Of a stretch of DNA of 64,000 nt, positions 37,601-46,949 are shown in pieces. Numbering within the stretch: the stretch's first letter is position 1; the number at the start of each line of letters is the position of its first letter. The translations under genes were made by a program, and so were the position numbers. The stretch covers positions 38,700-102,699 of the forward strand of contig JAJYUJ010000003.1 of assembly GCA_021792615.1 (NCBI GenBank), written 5' to 3'. Source of the stretch: a bacterium (GTDB taxonomy: Bacteria; JAMCPX01). The notes below the pieces were generated by a model. It was not told the origin of the DNA and searched no databases. It saw only the letters and a list, made by a program, of their open reading frames with translations.

Positions 37601-38860
37601 ATGAAACTGCTTGCCGTTGGTTTAAATCATAAAACAGCACCGGTAGAGTTGAGAGAAAAGCTCAGCTTTACCGAGGATCAAATTCCTCCCATCCTGAAGG
37701 AGATGCTGTTGCTTTCAGAGATAACCGAGGCCATCGTGTTGTCTACCTGCAACCGTATAGAATTTTACGCTGTTTGTGAAGATGCAGGCAAAGCCGTAGA
37801 TGGCATCACGGCCATTATGAGCAGGTTCGGTGATATCGACAAGAAATCACTCTCTTCTTATCTCTACATACATGAAGACAGGGATGCCGTAACCCACGTA
37901 TTCAGGGTTGCAAGCAGTCTTGATTCGATGGTTATCGGAGAGGCCCAGATACTCGGGCAGGCAAAAGATGCTTATAAGATTGCATCCTATAACTCCGCAA
38001 CCGGTCCGATTTTGAACAGGCTCATGCACCGGGCATTCAGTGTAGCAAAAAAAGTGAGAACGTTTACCACGATCGGGTTGTACACCGTTTCCGTGAGCTC
38101 CGTAGCTGTGGAGCTTGCAAAGAAGATCTTCGGGAGACTGGGAGGCAAGAATGTCCTGCTGATGGGTGCAGGGGAGATGGCAGAGGATGCTGCAAAGTAC
38201 CTCAAGGACGCGGGTGCTACAAGACTGATCGTGTTGAGCAGGACCTTCGTACATGCGTCGGAGCTTGCCGTACGGTTAAAAGGCAGCGCGGTTGAATTCG
38301 ACGAATTGTACGATCAGCTGATGGAGGTCGATATCGTTATATGTTCGACATCCGCCGATCATTATCTTATAACGAATGACAGGATGGCGAAGATTGTGAA
38401 GGCACGGCAGCACAAACCGCTTTTTTTCATAGACATATCCGTACCGAGGAACATAGAGCCTTCGATATCTTCGTTTGAAGGTATCTTCCTCTTCGACATT
38501 GACGATCTCAAGGGTGTTACAAGCCAGAATATGCGTGAAAGAGAAAAAGCAGCCAGCGAGGCAGGAAGGTTCATCGAGGAAGAGGTTAACAGGTTTCTGA
38601 ACTGGCTTGGTGAGTTGTCCCTGGTGCCGACCATTGTTTCGCTGAAGGACAAATTCGAGGCGATACGGCAGCAGGAATTGAAGGAAGCGGTCTCGAAGTT
38701 CGAAAACCCGACAAAAAAGGACAGGGAAATCCTTGATGCCATGTCCAGGGGCATTATAAACAAGATACTGCATGAACCTATAACAGAGATAAAGAATGTT
38801 CATACGCGAGGTGAAGTTTTGAAGGACATAACGTTGTTGAAGAAGATATTCAAGATATGA
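37601..38860 (+). CDS. hemA: Glutamyl-tRNA reductase
   Basis: A 419-residue enzyme that reduces glutamyl-tRNA to glutamate-1-semialdehyde, the first step of tetrapyrrole synthesis in the C5 pathway. GLNHKTAPVELREKLSF opens the protein, the catalytic Cys50 is in LSTCNRIE, GEAQILGQAKDAY and the NADPH motif VLLMGAGEMAEDAAKYL follow, and the dimerisation helix is at the C terminus. hemL for the next step is on the opposite strand at 44.9-46.2 kb. It overlaps hemC by four bases. Confidence 0.96.
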   Translation: MKLLAVGLNHKTAPVELREKLSFTEDQIPPILKEMLLLSEITEAIVLSTCNRIEFYAVCEDAGKAVDGITAIMSRFGDIDKKSLSSYLYIHEDRDAVTHVFRVASSLDSMVIGEAQILGQAKDAYKIASYNSATGPILNRLMHRAFSVAKKVRTFTTIGLYTVSVSSVAVELAKKIFGRLGGKNVLLMGAGEMAEDAAKYLKDAGATRLIVLSRTFVHASELAVRLKGSAVEFDELYDQLMEVDIVICSTSADHYLITNDRMAKIVKARQHKPLFFIDISVPRNIEPSISSFEGIFLFDIDDLKGVTSQNMREREKAASEAGRFIEEEVNRFLNWLGELSLVPTIVSLKDKFEAIRQQELKEAVSKFENPTKKDREILDAMSRGIINKILHEPITEIKNVHTRGEVLKDITLLKKIFKI

Positions 38861-39762
38861 AGATACGGATTGGTACAAGGGGCAGCAAGCTTGCGTTATG
38901 GCAGGCTCATTACATAAAGACCCTCCTTGAAAAGATTGATGCCGGGAATGCCGTAGAACTGGTTATCATAAAGACGTCGGGAGATACCATACAGGATGTA
39001 TCGCTGACCGATATCGGCGGTAAAGGATTATTCGTTAAAGAGATAGAAAAGGCACTTCTGTCAAAAGAAATCGACATTGCCGTTCATAGTATGAAGGACA
39101 TGCCGGCAGAGATACCCGAAGGGCTCTTTATAGCGGCGACCCCGCCTGCGGAAGAGCCGTGGGACGCAATTATTTTCAACAAGAGGACAACGCTGGCCGG
39201 TTTAAAACCCGATGCCGTTATTGGAACAACGAGCCTCAGGAGAATAGTACAGTTGAAGAGGATAAATGCCGGATTGAAGTTTGCTATGCTCAGAGGCAAC
39301 ATAGATACAAGGATACGGAAAATGATGTCGGGGCAGTTCGATGCCATTGTCATCGCGTATGCGGGGATGAACAGGCTCGGGATAAAGCCGGAATTTATGG
39401 AAAAATTAAGTATAATACCCGCTGCCGGACAGGGGATCATAGCGATAGAGGCACACAAAGATACTATCGCTCTGAGGCCTTTTCTCGATAGGTTGAATGA
39501 CACCCGGACATTTTACCGAGCGTTGGCAGAACGGGGGTTCGTAACCCGTCTGGGAGCCAGTTGCCAGATACCCGCCGGAGCGCACGCCGACGTAATAAAC
39601 GATTCTATTGGAATCGAAGGATTTATTGCGGATATGAAGGGTACTGAATTTTATCAAAGCAAGACGACCGGAACCAGGGAGCAGGCATACGACACCGGTG
39701 TCCGGCTTGCAGAAGAGCTGCTGAAATCCGGGGCATCGAGATTCGCGGGGCAGCAGGTATGA
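38857..39762 (+). CDS. hemC: Porphobilinogen deaminase (hydroxymethylbilane synthase)
   Basis: A 301-residue enzyme that polymerises four porphobilinogens. It opens MKIRIGTRGSKLALWQA, has the catalytic segment VHSMKDMPAEIPEG, the GTTSLRR arginines, and Cys236 in RLGASCQIPAGAHA as the attachment site for the dipyrromethane cofactor. It overlaps hemA and the following cobA-hemD gene by four bases each, so the three enzymes are translated together. Confidence 0.96.
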   Translation: MKIRIGTRGSKLALWQAHYIKTLLEKIDAGNAVELVIIKTSGDTIQDVSLTDIGGKGLFVKEIEKALLSKEIDIAVHSMKDMPAEIPEGLFIAATPPAEEPWDAIIFNKRTTLAGLKPDAVIGTTSLRRIVQLKRINAGLKFAMLRGNIDTRIRKMMSGQFDAIVIAYAGMNRLGIKPEFMEKLSIIPAAGQGIIAIEAHKDTIALRPFLDRLNDTRTFYRALAERGFVTRLGASCQIPAGAHADVINDSIGIEGFIADMKGTEFYQSKTTGTREQAYDTGVRLAEELLKSGASRFAGQQV

Positions 39763-41267
39763 AGAGGGGGAAAGTGTACATAGCAGGTGCAGGGCCTGGA
39801 GATCCGGAACTCCTCACCCTGAAGGTTATCAATCACATTAAAACTGCCGATGTGATAGTGTACGATCACCTTATAAATCAGGAGGTCCTCCGGTATGCAA
39901 ATCCATCGGCCGAACTTATTTACGCGGGGAAAATGGCAGGAGAGCATATCAAATCCCAGGATGAGATCAACACGATACTTATAGATAAAGCAAGGACCGG
40001 TTCCAATGTATTAAGGCTGAAAGGCGGAGACCCGTTTCTGTTCGGAAGGGGAGGAGAAGAGGCTGTTGCACTTGCCGAGGAAAGTATCGACTTCGAAATT
40101 ATTCCTGGAGTATCATCGATAAATGCCGTTCCTCTTTATGCCGGTATTCCTCTTACTCACCGCGATCTGTCGTCTTCCGTCGTGATAATAACCGGTCATA
40201 AACATACGGCAGCCGGGATCGATGAACACAACTGGGATGCCATAGCAAAAATCGACACCATTGTCATATTGATGGGTGTTGCACAGATAAAACAAATAGC
40301 AAAGAAGCTTGTCAGTAAGGGGAGGGACCCGCAGGATCTTGTGGGTGTCATACGATGGGGCACGATGCCCATGCAGTCAACCTATGTCTGCACATTAACA
40401 GATATACTGGAGGAACGTCATAAACCTTTCATGACACCGGCGCTTATCATTATCGGTAAGGTTGTTACGCTGCATGATAAACTTAGCTGGTTTGAGAAAC
40501 TGCCCCTGTTCGGCAAGAAAGTACTGATTACCAGGATGGAGAAGGACAGCTCAACCCTGAGACAATCTCTCGAATGGATCGGTGCATTTGTTATCGAGCA
40601 GCCGAGTATTCAGATTACTGCTCCCGATGATTATTCGCCCCTTGATAGTGTCCTGCATAAGCTTGACAGTTATGATATAATAATATTTACCAGTGCAAAT
40701 GCGGTAAGAAGATTCCTCGACAGACTCTGGACATCCGGAAGGGATGTTCGGTCGATCGGGAATGCAAAGATAGTTGCCATTGGTCCCAAGACTGCACAGG
40801 CAATCGAGGATTTGAAAATAAGGGTAAACCAGATGCCGGATGAATTCAGGGCAGAAGGGCTTATTGCTCTGCTCAACGGAGAGATAAGCGGGAAAAAAAT
40901 CCTTATTCCAAGGGCTCAAACGGCGCGGATGGTCCTTGTGGATGAATTGAAAAGGATGGGAGCTGAAGTGAACGTTGTCCCTGTTTATAAAACAATAAGG
41001 GCAGAAGTAAGGCAGGACATGCTTCCCTATCTCAAGGATGGCGTGGATATCGCGGTTTTTACCAGTTCATCGACCGTAACCAACTTCTTCGATATGTTCG
41101 GCGAGAATGCATTTACCATGCTTGAACATGCCGATATAGCCTGCATAGGTCCTATAACAGCGAAGACCGTTCATGAAATGGGGCTTGAGGTCAGGATCCA
41201 GCCTGCATCGTATACTATAGAAGCATTGATTCAGGAAATGGTACTGTATTATAAGAACGGTCGCTGA
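39759..41267 (+). CDS. cobA-hemD: Fused uroporphyrinogen-III methyltransferase/uroporphyrinogen-III synthase (CobA-HemD)
   Basis: A 502-residue fusion. Residues 1-245 are the SAM-dependent methylase with VYIAGAGPGDPELLTLK, RLKGGDPFLFGRGGEE and the segment GIPLTHRDLSSSV. From about residue 250 (LPLFGKKVLITRMEKDS) begins the HemD domain with IIFTSANAVRRFL and VAVFTSSSTVTNFF-like segments. It makes uroporphyrinogen III and then precorrin-2, feeding both haem and sirohaem; the met8-like gene at the operon start takes the next sirohaem step. The fusion is common in Deltaproteobacteria and Firmicutes. Confidence 0.93.
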   Translation: MKRGKVYIAGAGPGDPELLTLKVINHIKTADVIVYDHLINQEVLRYANPSAELIYAGKMAGEHIKSQDEINTILIDKARTGSNVLRLKGGDPFLFGRGGEEAVALAEESIDFEIIPGVSSINAVPLYAGIPLTHRDLSSSVVIITGHKHTAAGIDEHNWDAIAKIDTIVILMGVAQIKQIAKKLVSKGRDPQDLVGVIRWGTMPMQSTYVCTLTDILEERHKPFMTPALIIIGKVVTLHDKLSWFEKLPLFGKKVLITRMEKDSSTLRQSLEWIGAFVIEQPSIQITAPDDYSPLDSVLHKLDSYDIIIFTSANAVRRFLDRLWTSGRDVRSIGNAKIVAIGPKTAQAIEDLKIRVNQMPDEFRAEGLIALLNGEISGKKILIPRAQTARMVLVDELKRMGAEVNVVPVYKTIRAEVRQDMLPYLKDGVDIAVFTSSSTVTNFFDMFGENAFTMLEHADIACIGPITAKTVHEMGLEVRIQPASYTIEALIQEMVLYYKNGR

Positions 41268-41319
41268 TATTTGTAAGAATATGATTGACCCTTCTCTAAA
41301 AAGAACTTAAAAAGAATAT

Positions 41320-42480
41320 ATGCGGGTAATACTTTATACAGGGAAAGGGGGGGTTGGCAAAACGACAGTTTCTGCCGCTACTGCCGTGCTTGCCTCTGAA
41401 CTCGGGCATAAGACGATTGTTTTGAGCACGGACCCTGCCCACAGTCTTTCCGATGCATTCGCCATCCAGATAGGCAATACCCCTCAAAAATTAAAGGAAA
41501 ACCTGTATGGCCAGGAAATAGATATTTACAAAGAGATAGCTGCCAACTGGGGCAAAATAGAATCTTACGTGAAAGCCCTTCTTCAGAGTCAGGGACTTGA
41601 TGAGTTGATGTCGGATGAGCTTGCAACGCTGCCCGGTATGGAGGAATTATTCAGCCTTCTCAAACTCCTCGAGTTTCAGCAGGAAGGTAAGTACGATACC
41701 GTAATTATCGACTGTGCACCGACAGCCAGTACCATAAGACTGTTGAGCTTTCCAGAGATATTTCAATGGTACATGGACAAGTTTTTCAACATAGGCAGAA
41801 AAATAGCAAAGATTGTCAGACCTGCCGCAGAAAGGCTGACGAAGATCCCTTTTCCAAAGGACGAAGTTTACGGTTCTATCGAGAAACTCTACGTCAAAAT
41901 GGTTAAAATCAAAGAACTGCTGCTGGATAACAATAGCACGACGATACGGCTGGTCATAAACCCGGAGAAGATGGTTATCAATGAATCCCAGCGTGCCTAT
42001 ACCTACCTGAATATGTTCGGATTTACCGTTGATGCCCTTGTGGTAAACAAGGTCTATCCTCAGGAGATTAACAATTCTTACCTGTCCAATTGGATTGGAA
42101 TACAGGAAAAGCATATCAAGCATATAACACGGGTATTTCACGGAACCCCTATTTTCAAATCAATTCTCTATGACAGGGAAATGGTTGGAATAGCTTCACT
42201 GTTGAAATTCTCGAGGGATTTGTTCAAAGATGACGACCCGGCACAATGTTTTAATAAAGACGCGCCGATCAAGATCAGTAAGAAAGGAGATCATTTTTTA
42301 CTGATGATAAAAATGCCCGGGGTCAAAAAAGAGGACATCGGGCTCCTTACGAGCGGAGACGAACTTGTCATTAAAATACAAAATTTTCAGCGTAATCTGA
42401 TGCTGCCGAGAGCGCTGCAAACACGGCAGATAAAAGAAGCAACGATAGAAGGCGATTGGTTGAAGATTATATTTCTATGA
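41320..42480 (+). CDS. ArsA/Get3-family ATPase with C-terminal HSP20-like domain
   Basis: A 386-residue ATPase. The deviant Walker A GKGGVGKTT is at residues 8-16, the switch I-type segment STDPAHSLSDAF near 36-47, and switch II reads IDCAPTASTIRLL. Residues about 315-386 form a small beta domain (FLLMIKMPGVKKEDIGLL) matching the ArsA_HSP20 tail. The protein has only two cysteines, so neither the arsenite site of ArsA nor the zinc CxxC of eukaryotic Get3 is present. No ars genes are nearby. A membrane-protein targeting or chaperone role is more likely than arsenite transport. It overlaps the next ORF by ATGA. Confidence 0.85.
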   Translation: MRVILYTGKGGVGKTTVSAATAVLASELGHKTIVLSTDPAHSLSDAFAIQIGNTPQKLKENLYGQEIDIYKEIAANWGKIESYVKALLQSQGLDELMSDELATLPGMEELFSLLKLLEFQQEGKYDTVIIDCAPTASTIRLLSFPEIFQWYMDKFFNIGRKIAKIVRPAAERLTKIPFPKDEVYGSIEKLYVKMVKIKELLLDNNSTTIRLVINPEKMVINESQRAYTYLNMFGFTVDALVVNKVYPQEINNSYLSNWIGIQEKHIKHITRVFHGTPIFKSILYDREMVGIASLLKFSRDLFKDDDPAQCFNKDAPIKISKKGDHFLLMIKMPGVKKEDIGLLTSGDELVIKIQNFQRNLMLPRALQTRQIKEATIEGDWLKIIFL

Positions 42481-42917
42481 AAAAAACAAATAAAAAAGGA
42501 CACTTCAATCCGGACGCACTCCAATCATTGAAATCCGCAAAACAACATTTCCTGACTGCCAACAGGGAAGACATACTCGCACTGAACGATGTAATCGAGT
42601 TCTTAAAACAAGTGATCGAAGGTTATGATGATGTGCCTGCTATAACGGCATTATCCTCGCTCCTTGCCATGATGCAGTTGATTTTGAACGTAGTCATAAA
42701 GAAGATCGTAGACCCTTTGCGTATTGGTGAAATACCGGCAGATGCCGGTGAGATAGTCTATATGATTAATACGTTGGTAGACGAAGAGCTGAAAAAATTG
42801 GGGAAAGAAGATCCGTCAGATCCGAGGCTGCAGATACTCTGGAGCTTAAAAGAAATATTGGCCGGCAAGAAAAGACAAAAGACCGTTAGGAAGGTCAGAA
42901 GAATTACTGTTGAATAG
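42477..42917 (+). CDS. Small helical protein of unknown function
   Basis: I do not recognise a family. The 146 residues are hydrophilic with a basic start (KKTNKKGHF), a predicted amphipathic helix around SLKSAKQHFLTANREDILAL, a more hydrophobic helix ALSSLLAMMQLILNVVIKKI near the centre, and a strongly basic end (GKKRQKTVRKVRR). No signal peptide is seen. The start at 42477 overlaps the ArsA-like stop (ATGA), so the two are coupled, and the PATAN-J-TPR gene follows after 30 bases. Context suggests a partner of the ATPase. Confidence 0.7.
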   Translation: MKKTNKKGHFNPDALQSLKSAKQHFLTANREDILALNDVIEFLKQVIEGYDDVPAITALSSLLAMMQLILNVVIKKIVDPLRIGEIPADAGEIVYMINTLVDEELKKLGKEDPSDPRLQILWSLKEILAGKKRQKTVRKVRRITVE

Positions 42918-42947
42918 ATCGATTAACTGTGCTTAAATAAACAACAA

Positions 42948-44354
42948 ATGCTGAATAAAGGTAGATTAAAAGATTCTCCGTTTCTGAAACTTCTTATGGG
43001 TTTCCATACCAATAAAACTACAGGTATACTCAGGCTGACAAACGGTTCTGAGGTTAAGATCATATACCTGTCGAAGGGTAAGCCCATTTTTGCCGCGTCC
43101 AATCTGCCCGAAGACAGAATGGGCGCAATGGTATTGAGGCTCAACCTCATAACGGAAGAACAGCTCGATGATGCACTGAAAGAAGTCATGAAAAGCGGTA
43201 AAAGACTCGGCACGGTACTTGTCGATATGGACATCATAACAGCGGAGCAACTGTTCGATCTGGTGCTCAAGCAGGTTTCGGAGATTATCTACTCGATATT
43301 TGAACTGGACGATGCCGAGTATAGTTTGATAGAGGATGTACACTTCAGCAACGAGGTCATAACCCTCGATCTGAGTTTATGGGATCTTATCATCGAAGGT
43401 GTAAAAAGGAAATTCAGCCCCGATAAATTAAAAGATATCATCGGGCATTCCAATGTTATTCTGCAGAAAAACCCGGCTTTGACAGAAGATTTAGGTATGA
43501 TAAAAAATACGGACGGTGAAAAGTTCTACAGTCTTATCGACGGAAGCAAAACCCTCGGTGATATTATCGACGCAGCAGGCATGGGAGAGTTGAAAGCAAT
43601 ACAGATAATCGGTGTATTGAACCTGCTTGGTTTTGTATATCCCGGCGCTGAAAAGAAAGAAACAGCGGCGACTGGATCCCTGAAATCCGAGATAGAAGAA
43701 AAACTCGACAAATTCCAGACCTCGAATCTTTTTGAGAAACTCGGGCTCGACATGAATGCTACAAAAGAACAGATCCTTTCGTCGTTTACACTGTTGTCAA
43801 AAAGTTATCATCCGGATAAATTTGTAGAACCGCAGTTTAAAGAAATAAAACCGCTCGCTTTGCAGATGTACAACCAGATACTCGAAGCATTTACCATCCT
43901 TTACAAAGATTCAACGAGGGAGAAGTACCTGAAAGAGATGAACGAAGAAGACAAGAGTATGTTGTTTACAGAGACCGATCCTGTGCTTGCAAGGGAAAGC
44001 TTTGAAAGGGGAAGGGCTTACGTAAATGAGAAAAAGTATTCCGAAGCTTATAAAATGTTCAGTACAGCCATAAAAAACGATCAAAATATTTCGGAATACT
44101 ATACGGGACTGGCTATCCTGGAGACGATGAGTTTTAACGACCATCCGGTGAATATCGAGGCTGCGGAACAGGCATTCTCAAGGGCCGTGGAACTGAATCC
44201 GGATGAAGCGCGTAATTATTTCTACCTCGGCGTTCTGTACAAAAACAAACAGGATTATAAGACCGCGCGGGGGTATTTTCAAAAGGCGCTCGTGCACAAT
44301 CCCGACCACCGGGAATCAAAGAAACAATTGGAACTGCTCGACAGGGTTGGGTAA
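42948..44354 (+). CDS. PATAN (DUF4388), J-domain-like and TPR protein
   Basis: A 468-residue protein with three parts. Residues 1-130 form a DUF4388/PATAN domain (FHTNKTTGILRLTNGSEVKI, then YLSKGKPIFAASN), seen in deltaproteobacterial and cyanobacterial signalling proteins. Residues about 265-330 form a J-domain-like unit with LFEKLGLDMNATKEQILSSF and the HPD tripeptide at 288-290, which in DnaJ stimulates Hsp70. Residues 345-468 are TPR repeats (DEARNYFYLGVLYKNKQDYK). It should be cytosolic. There is no clear SD, and the gene ends overlapping def (TAATG). Confidence 0.8.
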   Translation: MLNKGRLKDSPFLKLLMGFHTNKTTGILRLTNGSEVKIIYLSKGKPIFAASNLPEDRMGAMVLRLNLITEEQLDDALKEVMKSGKRLGTVLVDMDIITAEQLFDLVLKQVSEIIYSIFELDDAEYSLIEDVHFSNEVITLDLSLWDLIIEGVKRKFSPDKLKDIIGHSNVILQKNPALTEDLGMIKNTDGEKFYSLIDGSKTLGDIIDAAGMGELKAIQIIGVLNLLGFVYPGAEKKETAATGSLKSEIEEKLDKFQTSNLFEKLGLDMNATKEQILSSFTLLSKSYHPDKFVEPQFKEIKPLALQMYNQILEAFTILYKDSTREKYLKEMNEEDKSMLFTETDPVLARESFERGRAYVNEKKYSEAYKMFSTAIKNDQNISEYYTGLAILETMSFNDHPVNIEAAEQAFSRAVELNPDEARNYFYLGVLYKNKQDYKTARGYFQKALVHNPDHRESKKQLELLDRVG

Positions 44355-44854
44355 TGGCAATCTACAGGATATACACGTATCCCGAAAGGATACTGAAACA
44401 CAAGGCGAAAGAAATAAAGAACATAAACGGCGGACTGCAGGAATTTATAGACAATATGTATGAGACCTTGCATTATGCATCCGGCGTAGGCCTTGCCGCT
44501 ACGCAGGTAGGGAAAGAAAATGCATTGTTCGTAGCGGACGTTCCAGTCGGGGAAGATAAAAGGAAGGTTATTGCCGTTATAAATCCTGTCATTGTCGAAT
44601 CCGAGGGTGAGTCTTCGATCGAAGAAGGGTGTCTGAGCGTTCCTAATTTCCGGTTAAAAGTAAAAAGGGCTGCGAGGATTGTCATAAAAGGTTATGACCG
44701 GAACGGAAAAGACCTTGTTCTCGAAGCCACAGACCTGCTTGCGACGGTCATACAGCACGAGATGGATCATCTCAACGGTATTACGCTCATGGACCATGCT
44801 TCCCTGTTAAAAAGGGATGCGTATATAAAATCCCTGAAAAAAGAATCGAAGTAA
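44354..44854 (+). CDS. def: Peptide deformylase
   Basis: A 166-residue metalloenzyme that removes the formyl group from new proteins. All three motifs are present: GVGLAATQVG, EEGCLSVPNF with the metal Cys, and IQHEMDHLNG with the two metal His and the catalytic Glu. It overlaps the PATAN-J-TPR gene by one base, placing a co-translational protein-maturation enzyme at the end of the ArsA/J/TPR operon. It converges with hemL, 28 bases apart. Confidence 0.96.
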   Translation: MAIYRIYTYPERILKHKAKEIKNINGGLQEFIDNMYETLHYASGVGLAATQVGKENALFVADVPVGEDKRKVIAVINPVIVESEGESSIEEGCLSVPNFRLKVKRAARIVIKGYDRNGKDLVLEATDLLATVIQHEMDHLNGITLMDHASLLKRDAYIKSLKKESK

Positions 44855-44882
44855 AGCAAAGATTGCTTACGCCCTGTGATCC

Positions 44883-46169
44883 TTACAGTTTCTTGAAAGC
44901 CTCGTATGCATATTTTATCGTTCTGTCTATGTCATGGGCCGTGTGAGCCATCGAGACAAAATGTGCCTCGAACTGTGATGGCGGCAGATAAACGCCCTTT
45001 TCAAACATGAAATGAAAGAACCGCGCGTATTTCTTTGTATCGGATGTCATTGCAGATTCGAGGTCCCTCACCGGTTTGTCCGTAAAGAAGGGGGTAAACA
45101 TAGATGCAATGGAATTTATGGTTATTCCCAGTCCCGCAAGCCGCGCCGCATCTTTTAACCCATAAACAAGATGGTCAGTTTTCTTCTCCAGATCTTTATA
45201 GAACAATGGCTTCGATTCTATTTCTTTTATGGTGGCTATGCCTGCTGCCATTGCAATTGGATTGCCGGAGAGCGTTCCGGCCTGATAAACCGGACCCTCC
45301 GGTGAAATGAGCTGCATAATATCCTTCCTTCCACCGTACGCTCCGACCGGTAAGCCTCCACCGATGATTTTGCCGAGAGTCGTCATATCGGGTTTGATGT
45401 CCATGAAACCCTGTGCTCCTGAAAGAGAAATCCTGAAGCCGGTTATCACCTCATCAAAGATGAGGACTATGCCGTGTTTCCCGGTCAGCTCTCTCAGTGC
45501 TTCGAGGAACCCGTTTTCCGGCAGTACGACTCCGATATTGCCTGCCACCGGTTCCACGATAATGGCAGCGATCTCTTTATACTTTCCCGTAATAAGTTTT
45601 TGAGCGGCCGGTATTGCGTTATAGGGAAGTGTCAATGTCGTTGCGGCAAAAGCTTCCGGCACGCCGGGACTGGATGGTGTTCCCAGTGTCGTCAAGCCCG
45701 AGCCCGCCTTGATAAGAAACTGGTCAGAATGACCATGGTATCCCCCTTCAAATTTGACGATCTTATCCCTTTTCGTAAATGCCCGTGCCGCCCGTACCGC
45801 ACTCATGGTAGCCTCTGTGCCTGAACTCACCATGCGCACAAGCTCTATCGAAGGGTACGTGTCTAAAATAAGTTCTGCGAGTTTTATCTCGTTCGGACAG
45901 AGCGTACCGAAGCTTGTCCCGCCCCGAATGGCCTTTCTGAGCGCGTTGAGTACCTTTATGTTGCCATGGCCGAGGATCATCGGCCCCCACGACATGCAGT
46001 AGTCGATATAGCTGTTACCGTCGGCATCATAAAGCCTGTTGCCTTTTGCGCGCGTAACAACAATGGGATCGTCTCCGACTGCTTTAAATGCCCTTACAGG
46101 ACTGTTAACTCCGCCGGGCATGAGAGCTTTAGCCTTTTTGAAATAATTGCGTGAATGTGGTCTGTCCAT
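44883..46169 (-). CDS. hemL: Glutamate-1-semialdehyde 2,1-aminomutase
   Basis: A 428-residue PLP enzyme that makes 5-aminolevulinate, the second step of the C5 haem pathway after HemA. The start RPHSRNYFKKAKALMPGGVNSPVRAF is characteristic, SSGTEATMSAVRAARAFT binds PLP phosphate, and the Schiff-base Lys is in TTLGKIIGGGLPVGAYGG. It is on the minus strand, apart from the hem operon. AAAGGAG lies upstream of its ATG. Confidence 0.96.
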   Translation of the reverse strand: MDRPHSRNYFKKAKALMPGGVNSPVRAFKAVGDDPIVVTRAKGNRLYDADGNSYIDYCMSWGPMILGHGNIKVLNALRKAIRGGTSFGTLCPNEIKLAELILDTYPSIELVRMVSSGTEATMSAVRAARAFTKRDKIVKFEGGYHGHSDQFLIKAGSGLTTLGTPSSPGVPEAFAATTLTLPYNAIPAAQKLITGKYKEIAAIIVEPVAGNIGVVLPENGFLEALRELTGKHGIVLIFDEVITGFRISLSGAQGFMDIKPDMTTLGKIIGGGLPVGAYGGRKDIMQLISPEGPVYQAGTLSGNPIAMAAGIATIKEIESKPLFYKDLEKKTDHLVYGLKDAARLAGLGITINSIASMFTPFFTDKPVRDLESAMTSDTKKYARFFHFMFEKGVYLPPSQFEAHFVSMAHTAHDIDRTIKYAYEAFKKL

Positions 46170-46288
46170 TCTCTGCTCCTTTTGGACAACCTTAACATGA
46201 AAACGAAAAGGCTTGTCAAGAATGTTCTATCCCGTAACACCGGGAATCCGATGAGAAATTATTCCATTATTCTTTGCAATTTTTTCAG

Positions 46289-46294
46289 TATAAT
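46289..46294 (+). promoter_or_regulatory. Perfect -10 box before psd
   Basis: TATAAT at 46289-46294 lies 16 bases before the chosen psd ATG. The -35 region is poor (TTGCAA at 46274-46279 is only nine bases away). If it is used, the leader is about ten bases and there is no SD, so translation would start almost from the 5' end. Confidence 0.3.
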
Positions 46295-46310
46295 GTATAT
46301 AGTTTGTGTC

Positions 46311-46946
46311 ATGGACAATAATTTTATCGTAAAAGACGGCTGGGTATTCATAGGATTTTTTCTTCTTCTCGCAGTTGCAGGGCTTTTGATAAAGCACGGA
46401 TATATTTTATATATACCTTCGATAGTATTGTTGGTATTTGTTATGTGGTTTTTCAGAAATCCCGAGAGGCATTCGCCGGCGGGTGATCATATTGTATCCC
46501 CTGCTGATGGTACCGTCATCAAGATTGTGAAGAACGGCAAGTATGAACAATTTATGGGGAAGGAAGCTGTTTGCGTCAGTATATTTATGTCCGTGTTGAA
46601 TGTGCATGTGAACAGGTCCCCGGTGAACGGCGTTGTTATTGATAAACAGTACCATCCCGGTATGTTCCATATTGCATCCGTTGACAAGGCATCGGAGTTC
46701 AATGAGCAGACAGCTTTATTCCTGCAGGATGACAAGGGAAGAAAGCTTGTAGTCGTACAGATTGCAGGGTCCGTTGCACGGAGGATAGTGTGTAACGTGG
46801 ACAAAGGCTCAAAGATGACAACCGGTCAAAGATATGGTATGATTAAATTAGGTTCAAGACTTGACGTTTATGTTGAACCTGATAGGGATATTAAGGTAAG
46901 AATAGGTGATAAGGTAACGGCAGGCGAAACAATAATCGCCGTATAA
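46311..46946 (+). CDS. psd: Phosphatidylserine decarboxylase, short (archaeal-type) form
   Basis: A 211-residue proenzyme with two N-terminal membrane helices (VFIGFFLLLAVAGLL; YIPSIVLLVFVMWFF), then RNPERHSPAGDHIVSPADGTV and VNRSPVNGVV. The self-cleavage site is LGSRLDVY with Gly181-Ser182, giving the pyruvoyl group. The form is short compared with E. coli Psd (322) and is of the archaeal/Geobacter type. Upstream in-frame ATGs (46155, 46254) would add residues with no family similarity, so 46311 is preferred. pssA follows after three bases; together they make phosphatidylethanolamine. Confidence 0.92.
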   Translation: MDNNFIVKDGWVFIGFFLLLAVAGLLIKHGYILYIPSIVLLVFVMWFFRNPERHSPAGDHIVSPADGTVIKIVKNGKYEQFMGKEAVCVSIFMSVLNVHVNRSPVNGVVIDKQYHPGMFHIASVDKASEFNEQTALFLQDDKGRKLVVVQIAGSVARRIVCNVDKGSKMTTGQRYGMIKLGSRLDVYVEPDRDIKVRIGDKVTAGETIIAV

Positions 46947-46949
46947 TGT

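Noticed and set aside
41320-42480. Arsenite resistance ATPase
   Set aside because: The arsenite-binding cysteines are absent and no arsR, arsB or arsC is nearby.
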